10,479 nt of DNA from an uncultured Collinsella sp. GTDB lineage: Bacteria; Actinomycetota; Coriobacteriia; Coriobacteriales; Coriobacteriaceae. The stretch's first letter is position 1. The number at the start of each line of letters is the position of its first letter. A program made the translations under genes and the position numbers. The notes beneath the pieces are model-generated. The model saw nothing but the letters and a program-made list of their open reading frames with translations. It was not told the DNA's origin and searched no databases. Below are positions 6,110 through 10,479 of the stretch, piece after piece. Location: NCBI GenBank assembly GCA_934654515.1, contig CAKUGA010000044.1:1-10479 (forward strand). The letters are read 5' to 3'.

Positions 6110-6949
6110 CTAGGGCTCCTGCGGTAAACGCTTCTTGCCCTTGCGGGCGCGGTTCTTAAAGTTCTCGACGGCTTCTTCCATGCCAAGGGGCACGTAGGTG
6201 AGCTCATCGAGGTCGTCGGGCAGATAGCAGGCGAGGCTTTGCTCCTGCGCCCGGCCTGTCGCGAGCTGCTCTTCGGTGGGCTTCTCGCCGGGTGTGGCGC
6301 AGATGCCATAGACGACGGCGCCCATCTCGCGCGTGCGGCGTTCGTACTCGGTCTCGGGATGCTCGGGATGGTCACGGCGAACGTCATCGCTTACCCAAAG
6401 CGTGTCGTAGCCGGCCGCGGCAAACTGGCCCAGGGCGTAGTCGCGCAGCGGCTTGCTGTCGGTGCGCAGCGTGACGGTGGCGCCAGCTGCGAAGAGCGGA
6501 CGGTACAGCATTAGATGGTCGACATGGACAAGGCGCTTTTTGGCGTACTTGGCCTTGGGCTGCGGCGTGGGAAAGTTGATAGTGACAGCATCGAGCTCGC
6601 CTGCAGCAAATAGCTTCGGCAGCGATGCGGCGCCTCGTGGCAAGACGAGAGCGTTGGGCAGCTCCTGCTCGCAAATCTTCTGCGCGGCATAGGCGATGCA
6701 GATGGGCTCCTGGTCCATGCCGATAAAGAGGGTATCGGATTCACGGTGAGCACGCTCAACCAGGTAAGTTCCTTTGCCGCAGCCCAGATCCAGGTGAAGG
6801 CGGGCGAAGGGCTTGCCACCAGCCGGCGTGCATGCCTCACGCCAACGTCCGGCATAGTTCTCGGGGCTCGTTTCGATGGCGTCGGCGTAGCGCTCCAGGC
6901 GCTCCTCGAGCACGAAGTTCTTGGGCGTGCGAACGTGGACGGCTCCCAT
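6110..6949 (-). CDS. trmB: tRNA (guanine-N7)-methyltransferase, TrmB family, with variant active-site loop
   Basis: A 279-residue class I SAM methyltransferase. L-D-L-G-C-G-K-G (53-60) is the SAM-binding motif I. F-I-G-M-D-Q-E (75-81) is the acidic motif II region. N-F-P-T-P-Q-P-K (125-132) stands where TrmB enzymes have N-F-P-D-P-W. T-E-Y-E (200-203) is the conserved T-x-x-E region. Known role: m7G at position 46 of the tRNA variable loop, in the cytosol. Oddities: Thr128 replaces the usual Asp, Gln130 the Trp, Tyr135 the His and Lys138 an Arg of the FPDPW...RHxKRR loop. The C-terminus beyond about residue 220 is longer than in E. coli. AAGGAG four nt before the ATG sets the start. It lies 116 bp downstream of the Trm9-like gene in the same direction with no terminator seen between, so co-transcription is plausible. 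Another related RNA or small-molecule N-methyltransferase role cannot be excluded given the changed loop. Confidence 0.85.
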   Translation of the reverse strand: MGAVHVRTPKNFVLEERLERYADAIETSPENYAGRWREACTPAGGKPFARLHLDLGCGKGTYLVERAHRESDTLFIGMDQEPICIAYAAQKICEQELPNALVLPRGAASLPKLFAAGELDAVTINFPTPQPKAKYAKKRLVHVDHLMLYRPLFAAGATVTLRTDSKPLRDYALGQFAAAGYDTLWVSDDVRRDHPEHPETEYERRTREMGAVVYGICATPGEKPTEEQLATGRAQEQSLACYLPDDLDELTYVPLGMEEAVENFKNRARKGKKRLPQEP

Positions 6950-6970
6950 GAGGCTCCTTGGTCATAAGTA

Positions 6971-6992
6971 TGGAACGCATGGCCGCGCGTTC
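6971..6992 (-). other. Hairpin in the trmB leader
   Basis: GGAACGC and GCGTTCC form a 7-bp perfect stem around an 8-nt loop, ending about 20 nt upstream of the trmB ATG on the - strand. No T-run follows, so it is not a standard terminator. It could be a processing or translational control element, or chance in GC-rich sequence. Confidence 0.35.
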
Positions 6993-7065
6993 CAGCAATG
7001 GGTTGGAAGGGGCGGACACAATGTGCCCGAAAGATGCGGTGCGGCTCGGGGCGAGCTGCTTGGCC

Positions 7066-7938
7066 TTACAATCGCTTGAGGATTACGTAGCGGTTGAGCT
7101 CGCCGCTGCGACCGTCGGCGTGGAAACGCTCAAGCTCGCGTACGGGGACCTCGCCGCTCTTGTAGAACGTGCGCACGCCGCGCACCAGGTCGGTGATCTG
7201 CTGATCGTCAAAGTGGTGGCAATAGCGGTAAGCATGGCGGTCATTTTGCCAGCCAATGAGGTGGTCGCCGGCTTCGAACTGCGCAGAGTCGTAGCCTTCA
7301 AACGGCGGGGTGAGCTCGGCGCGGGCTTCGGCACGAACGGCCTTGCGCGCCATGCGCTCGTCGTTCATAAACTCCCAAAAGCTGATGGCGATGATGCCGC
7401 CCGGGCGCGTTTGGCGTACCAGGGCGTCGAGCACGCGCACGCGATATTCGCACGAGGGCACGTGGTGCATAAAACCAAAGCAGACCGAGATGTCGGCAAG
7501 TGGCGCGTCGAAGAGTACGTCGGGTGTCTCGGCGGGGTTGAGCTTCATGAGGGCATCGAGCACGTCGAGTTCCTGGAAGTGCAAGTTGGGAATGCGCAGG
7601 GCATGACCGCGCGCGTCGATGGCCAGATCCTGGCACGAGTCGACGCCGTAGAACTCAAAGGGACAGCTGGCATCCGCCGAGGGGCTCGCGCCATCTACGC
7701 CCTTGGCGGCAAGCGTGCCGCCGGCGGCAAAGTTCTCGAATCGCATATTGCCGCAGGCAAGGTCGAAGACACGGACGGGATGCTCGATGGTGGCCACATC
7801 GAGCTGCTCGAGCGCGATGTCCATAGTGCGCACCCAGCCGGGCCACGGGGCCTGGCGCGTATCGGAAAAGGAGGCGGAGTGCTCGCGATAGAACGTATTG
7901 TTGAGCTGGATGAGCGATGAGGCGAAATCGCGGTTCAC
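7066..7938 (-). CDS. Class I SAM-dependent methyltransferase, Trm9-like
   Basis: A 290-residue protein starting at a GTG. The N-terminal stretch holds S-F-S-D-T-R-Q-A-P-W-P-G-W (22-34), very like the HFSxTRxxPWP signature of eukaryotic Trm9/ABH8-type tRNA methyltransferases. R-V-F-D-L-A-C-G-N (56-64) is SAM motif I and F-Y-G-V-D-S (96-101) is motif II. S-V-C-F-G-F-M-H-H-V-P (151-161) with R-P-G-G (178-181) is the motif IV-VI region, again with the HH seen in Trm9. Trm9 esterifies cm5U34 to mcm5U34 in tRNA; the same role here is inference. The GTG at 7938 is chosen because GGAGGGAG lies upstream and the recognisable domain begins right there. The open frame reaches 8073, but that part would overlap the promoter region. 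No signal peptide or membrane segment is present. It is divergent from the HTH regulator gene. Confidence 0.78.
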   Translation of the reverse strand: MNRDFASSLIQLNNTFYREHSASFSDTRQAPWPGWVRTMDIALEQLDVATIEHPVRVFDLACGNMRFENFAAGGTLAAKGVDGASPSADASCPFEFYGVDSCQDLAIDARGHALRIPNLHFQELDVLDALMKLNPAETPDVLFDAPLADISVCFGFMHHVPSCEYRVRVLDALVRQTRPGGIIAISFWEFMNDERMARKAVRAEARAELTPPFEGYDSAQFEAGDHLIGWQNDRHAYRYCHHFDDQQITDLVRGVRTFYKSGEVPVRELERFHADGRSGELNRYVILKRL

Positions 7939-7947
7939 GGCGCGGGA

Positions 7948-7955
7948 CTCCCTCC
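7948..7955 (-). promoter_or_regulatory. Shine-Dalgarno deciding the GTG start of the Trm9-like gene
   Basis: GGAGGGAG on the - strand lies about 9 nt before the GTG at 7938. It favours this start over in-frame ATGs further upstream, none of which introduces recognisable methyltransferase sequence. Confidence 0.6.
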
Positions 7956-7984
7956 GTTGGCGGTGCGGAATAAACAGTACGACC

Positions 7985-8014
7985 ATACTACCGTTAACGC
8001 CGCAACGGGGACAA
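7985..8014 (-). promoter_or_regulatory. Possible promoter for the Trm9-like/trmB genes
   Basis: TTGTCC (8014-8009) and TAGTAT (7990-7985) are separated by 18 nt, each matching the sigma70-type consensus at four of six positions. A start near 7978 would leave a leader of about 40 nt before the GTG. The rest of the divergent gap (7939-8205) carries a 10-bp palindrome AAGGCGCCTT (8147-8156) that could be an operator, and a TAGAAT -10-like box on the + strand (8097-8102) without a well-spaced -35. Confidence 0.3.
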
Positions 8015-8195
8015 CCAAGCGGCGGGTCATTGCTTTGTTTGGACACATTTCCGCAGCTCATATGCGCCCGCAACCGCCGGTTGTCAAAAATCTCACTAGA
8101 ATAGGTGGCATGATTTTGGCGGTGGCGGATAGATTTTTAACTGTGCAAGGCGCCTTAAGAAATAAACGGTCCGGCGGCACAGCTGGCAAAAGCAT

Positions 8196-8202
8196 AGGAG
8201 GA
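8196..8202 (+). promoter_or_regulatory. Strong Shine-Dalgarno deciding the HTH regulator start
   Basis: AGGAGGA sits three to four nt before the ATG at 8206. It rules out the longer open frame that reaches back to 7957, whose extra residues show no HTH-family sequence. Confidence 0.8.
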
Positions 8203-8205
8203 ACC

Positions 8206-8928
8206 ATGAATGTAGAAACTGCGCAGCGGCTCGCCGACCTTCGCCGCAGCAAGGGCTTTAGCCAAGAAGGGCTGGCACGAAAGCTGGGGCTGTCGCGCCA
8301 GGCGGTCAGTAAATGGGAGCGCGCGGAGAGCTCGCCCGATACCGAGAACCTGATCTCGCTCGCCAAGCTCTATGGCGTGAGTCTGGACGAGCTGCTCAAT
8401 CCGAGCGATGAGATTGAGGACGATATCGAGTTTGAGAACGAGGACCGCGCCCGCCAGCGCGAGGCCGAGGCGGCAGAGCGTGCTCGTACCCATGAGGCGG
8501 CGGCGCGCGCCACCGAAGCGGCAACGCAGGCGAGTGATGCTGCGGCTAAGGCTGCACAAGCGGCAAGCTGGAGTGCGCAGGCCGCCAATGCTGCTACGGC
8601 GCAGGCGACGAGTGGCAGCGCAGTTGGCTCGACTCCGGTGAAGGGCCCCTTCCAGTCGTTCCCGTATTGGGCCGTGTGCTGGCTACTGTTCTTTTTACTG
8701 ATGCTCCTGGTTGGTGTCAGCCCCTTTCCCGCACTGATCTTCTTTACGATTCCCATCTATCACTGGGTGGCGCGTGCGCTCGATGGCGATTGGGCACGCG
8801 GGGATATTCAGGTTGGTCCGGTGTCGGTGGCGGTCAAGGCCCAGGGGAAGGATACTTCTGCGGAACCTGATGCTGACGTGGCTACCGCGGCCACCGCTGA
8901 GCCGTGTGCCAAAGAGGGTGACGAATGA
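8206..8928 (+). CDS. Membrane-tethered XRE-family HTH regulator
   Basis: A 240-residue protein in three parts. Residues 4-65 are an XRE/Cro-type helix-turn-helix: R-L-A-D-L-R-R-S-K-G-F-S-Q-E (8-21) followed by the recognition helix around S-R-Q-A-V-S-K-W-E (30-38). Residues 66-150 are an acidic stretch then a long Ala-rich helical linker. Residues 153-190 hold two closely spaced hydrophobic segments, W-L-L-F-F-L-L-M-L-L-V (159-169) and A-L-I-F-F-T-I-P (176-183), most simply a membrane anchor or hairpin, with a hydrophilic tail. Such one-component regulators bind DNA while fixed to the membrane; the signal is unknown. It overlaps the DUF4097 gene by 4 bp (ATGA), so the two are almost certainly co-transcribed and functionally paired. 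Autoregulation through the upstream palindrome is possible but unproven. A RodZ-like HTH-membrane structural role is the main alternative. Confidence 0.88.
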   Translation: MNVETAQRLADLRRSKGFSQEGLARKLGLSRQAVSKWERAESSPDTENLISLAKLYGVSLDELLNPSDEIEDDIEFENEDRARQREAEAAERARTHEAAARATEAATQASDAAAKAAQAASWSAQAANAATAQATSGSAVGSTPVKGPFQSFPYWAVCWLLFFLLMLLVGVSPFPALIFFTIPIYHWVARALDGDWARGDIQVGPVSVAVKAQGKDTSAEPDADVATAATAEPCAKEGDE

Positions 8929-9794
8929 TGAAGCTTTCGCATGAATCCAAGCTGCGTCTGGGCGTCGGCATCGGAGCGTTCGTGCTTATCATCGGGCTTG
9001 TATTCGGCATTTCGAGGACTTTGATTCATTTTGAGGGACCGTGGGATTTCGGCACCGCTACGCTCGATTGGCCTGGTCGGGATAGCGGCAACTATTCTGC
9101 TCAGCCTCAGAAGCTTTCGAGTGAGACCTTTGATGCTGACTCATTCCAGTCCCTTGATTTGGATGTGACATCGAGCACGGTCGAGATCAAGCACGTCTCC
9201 GGTGGGCCGGTGCGTGTCATCGAGAGTGGTCGCGTTGCGAAGGGGGCATCTGCTTCAGATGCGGCAACCCGGAACCTTGCAGAGGTCAAGGGCTCTACGC
9301 TTAAAATCAGCCAGTACGATTGCGACGACGAGCGCGCGATTAACCGTACGGTCACCATTGAGCTTCCGCGCGAAGTTGCCGAGAACATGGTCGGCATTAC
9401 GGCAAGCGTTGAATCGGGCGACTTGACGTTTACGGGCATTGCATGCCGCGATCTGGATGTGACGCTTGGTTCGGGCGACGTTGAGTTTACCGGCGCCGTA
9501 ACCGACACTCTGAGTGCCGAGGTTGGTTTGGGCGACGTGACGTTTGACCTGAATCAGGCCCCTGCGAAGTCGATGGACGTTACCGTGGGTTCGGGCGATG
9601 CGGAGATAACGGTTCCGAACTCTACGGGCTTTAAGGCGAGCCTCACCTTGGGTTGTGGCGACTTCGAGAGCGACTTCCTTCCGGATGGCTATGACGGTGA
9701 GATGGTTTCGAATCTTGAGTTCGATAACGGTGACAAATCCGCCGCGTATCGTTTTGAGGTCGGTGCGGGCGATATGTCGTTTGACTCGGAGTAA
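8925..9794 (+). CDS. Membrane-anchored DUF4097 beta-strand repeat protein
   Basis: A 289-residue protein. Residues 10-31 form one hydrophobic segment with few charges, read as an uncleaved N-terminal anchor with the rest outside the cell. From about residue 75 the chain is short beta strands, with a recurring G-x-G-D turn: SGD at 164-166, GSGD 182-185, GLGD 201-204, GSGD 222-225, GCGD 243-246 and GAGD 280-283. Most are 19-21 residues apart, the ladder typical of DUF4097 beta-solenoids. DUF4097 proteins often sit beside regulators of envelope stress in Gram-positive bacteria; a sensory or anti-regulator role for the adjacent HTH protein is inference. The start overlaps the HTH stop as ATGATG, so the ATG at 8925 or 8928 could be used. 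GAGGG at 8914-8918 suits 8925. A strong terminator closes the operon. Confidence 0.87.
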   Translation: MMKLSHESKLRLGVGIGAFVLIIGLVFGISRTLIHFEGPWDFGTATLDWPGRDSGNYSAQPQKLSSETFDADSFQSLDLDVTSSTVEIKHVSGGPVRVIESGRVAKGASASDAATRNLAEVKGSTLKISQYDCDDERAINRTVTIELPREVAENMVGITASVESGDLTFTGIACRDLDVTLGSGDVEFTGAVTDTLSAEVGLGDVTFDLNQAPAKSMDVTVGSGDAEITVPNSTGFKASLTLGCGDFESDFLPDGYDGEMVSNLEFDNGDKSAAYRFEVGAGDMSFDSE

Positions 9795-9845
9795 TGGGGC
9801 GGATGAAGGTCTAGAGGCAAAAGCGCAGACGCACTCTTTGATGGA

Positions 9846-9884
9846 GGCGCCGGAGCCGTGGTCGGCTCCGGCGCCTTTGCCTTT
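9846..9884 (+). terminator. Terminator after the HTH-DUF4097 operon
   Basis: A 13-bp perfect stem (9846-9858 with 9863-9875) closes a TGGT loop. The tail is TTTGCCTTT, short in T but acceptable. It lies 51 nt after the DUF4097 stop and ends just before the elp3 -10-like box, so it insulates the operon from elp3. Confidence 0.85.
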
Positions 9885-9889
9885 ACAAT
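9884..9889 (+). promoter_or_regulatory. -10-like box placed for a leaderless elp3 transcript
   Basis: TACAAT matches five of six -10 consensus bases and is followed by 6 nt and then the elp3 ATG at 9896, so the expected transcription start falls on or next to the A of the ATG. No good -35 is seen because the terminator stem occupies that place. The G-run before the ATG (9890-9894) is too close to act as an ordinary Shine-Dalgarno. Confidence 0.45.
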
Positions 9890-9895
9890 GGGGGC

Positions 9896-10479
9896 ATGGA
9901 ACAGATTATCTTGAACATACTCGAGGCCCTGCGTCGCGGCGAGACCGTAGACGACAAGGCGCTCGTCAAACTGATACATGCCGAGGCGCGCCGCGAGGGT
10001 GCCGACAAACGTGACCTGGCCAAGCGCCGTCTGCTGCCGTTCTATCAGCGGGTGAAGCGCGAGGAGCCGACTCGCTGGACGGCATGGAATGTCGACGCTG
10101 AGCTAGAGCGTCAACTGCTGCAGGTGCTGCGCATGAAGCCGCGTCGCACGGCTTCGGGCGTGGCGACCATTACCGTCATCACCAAGCCGTGGCCGTGCTC
10201 GGGCGATTGTCTGTTTTGCCCCAACGATCTGCGCATGCCCAAGAGCTATCTGCACGCCGAGCCGGCGTGCGCCCGTGCGGAGCAAAATTGCTTCGATCCC
10301 TATTTGCAGGTGAGTGCTCGTCTGACGGCGCTTTCGCAGATGGGGCATGCGACCGATAAGATTGAGCTCATTGTGCTTGGCGGTACCTGGAGCGACTATT
10401 CGGAAGGCTATCAGACATGGTTTATGTCGGAGCTCTTCCGCGCACTCAATGACGATGCCGTGGCCGGCGTGGCGGCTAA
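9896..10479 (+). CDS. elp3: Elp3-family tRNA uridine-34 radical SAM/acetyltransferase, N-terminal part (3' end outside window)
   Basis: 194 codons remain open to the window end. After a helical N-terminal region comes R-R-T-A-S-G-V-A-T-I-T-V (83-94), then K-P-W-P-C-S-G-D-C-L-F-C-P-N (97-110) with Cys101, 105 and 108 in a C-x3-C-x2-C iron-sulfur motif. Next is R-M-P-K-S-Y-L (113-119), F-D-P-Y-L-Q (133-138) and L-I-V-L-G-G-T-W (158-165). These match bacterial and archaeal Elp3. Known role: the radical SAM domain plus a C-terminal GNAT domain (not seen here) use acetyl-CoA to add a carboxymethyl-type group at C5 of wobble uridine 34. The full protein is normally around 500-550 residues or more, so roughly a third is present. 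The ATG at 9896 is the first in frame after the terminator; there is no proper Shine-Dalgarno, which fits leaderless translation. Confidence 0.9.
   Translation, partial: MEQIILNILEALRRGETVDDKALVKLIHAEARREGADKRDLAKRRLLPFYQRVKREEPTRWTAWNVDAELERQLLQVLRMKPRRTASGVATITVITKPWPCSGDCLFCPNDLRMPKSYLHAEPACARAEQNCFDPYLQVSARLTALSQMGHATDKIELIVLGGTWSDYSEGYQTWFMSELFRALNDDAVAGVAA

Noticed and set aside
6958..7920. 320-residue + strand frame opposite the Trm9-like gene
   Set aside because: It almost exactly shadows the methyltransferase gene; no ribosome site or domain, while the - strand protein has SAM motifs.
7939..8073. N-terminal extension of the Trm9-like protein, including a CPRC pair
   Set aside because: The CxxC is isolated, the segment overlaps a likely promoter, and the family-like sequence begins at the GTG at 7938.
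7957..8205. N-terminal extension of the HTH regulator to 7957
   Set aside because: A near-ideal Shine-Dalgarno precedes the ATG at 8206 and the HTH domain begins right after it.

Overview
The window is a GC-rich, tightly packed bacterial chromosome segment. It holds eight genes, two of them cut by the window edges, and no tRNA, rRNA, CRISPR array or transposase that I can see. Gene content points to an actinobacterial host, and most likely to the Coriobacteriia (Collinsella-like): an actinobacterial-type Ski2-like helicase with a DUF3516-type tail, a stand-alone bacterial Elp3, a DUF2130 coiled-coil protein, and a membrane-tethered HTH regulator paired with a DUF4097 protein. The genus is an inference from gene content and style, not a database result.

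Left arm (1-3050, + strand): the tail of a calcineurin-like metallophosphoesterase, a ChbG/YdjC-family deacetylase, and a 585-residue DUF2130 protein. The deacetylase gene is bracketed by two direct copies of a 36-nt palindromic intergenic repeat. The first copy is also a terminator-like hairpin. A separate strong terminator follows the second copy. A shared two-way terminator closes the DUF2130 gene against the convergent helicase gene.

Centre (3118-7938, - strand): transcription runs leftwards from a Trm9-like SAM methyltransferase, through trmB (tRNA m7G46 methyltransferase with unusual active-site residues), to an 893-residue DUF3516-type helicase. The 310-bp gap between trmB and the helicase holds a near-perfect 25/26-nt inverted repeat with a 72-nt spacer and a second, outer pair of inverted arms. 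It is the most distinctive non-coding structure in the window.

Right arm (8206-10479, + strand): an HTH regulator with a C-terminal membrane segment overlaps by 4 bp a membrane-anchored DUF4097 protein, which suggests a regulator/envelope-protein pair. A 13-bp perfect-stem terminator follows. Immediately after it comes elp3, cut by the window end, whose -10-like box lies so close to its ATG that a leaderless transcript is plausible.

Functional theme: three genes (trmB, the Trm9-like methyltransferase and elp3) point to tRNA modification. Elp3 makes cm5U34-type wobble modifications and eukaryotic Trm9 methylates cm5U34 to mcm5U34, so their proximity here supports a testable wobble-uridine pathway hypothesis.
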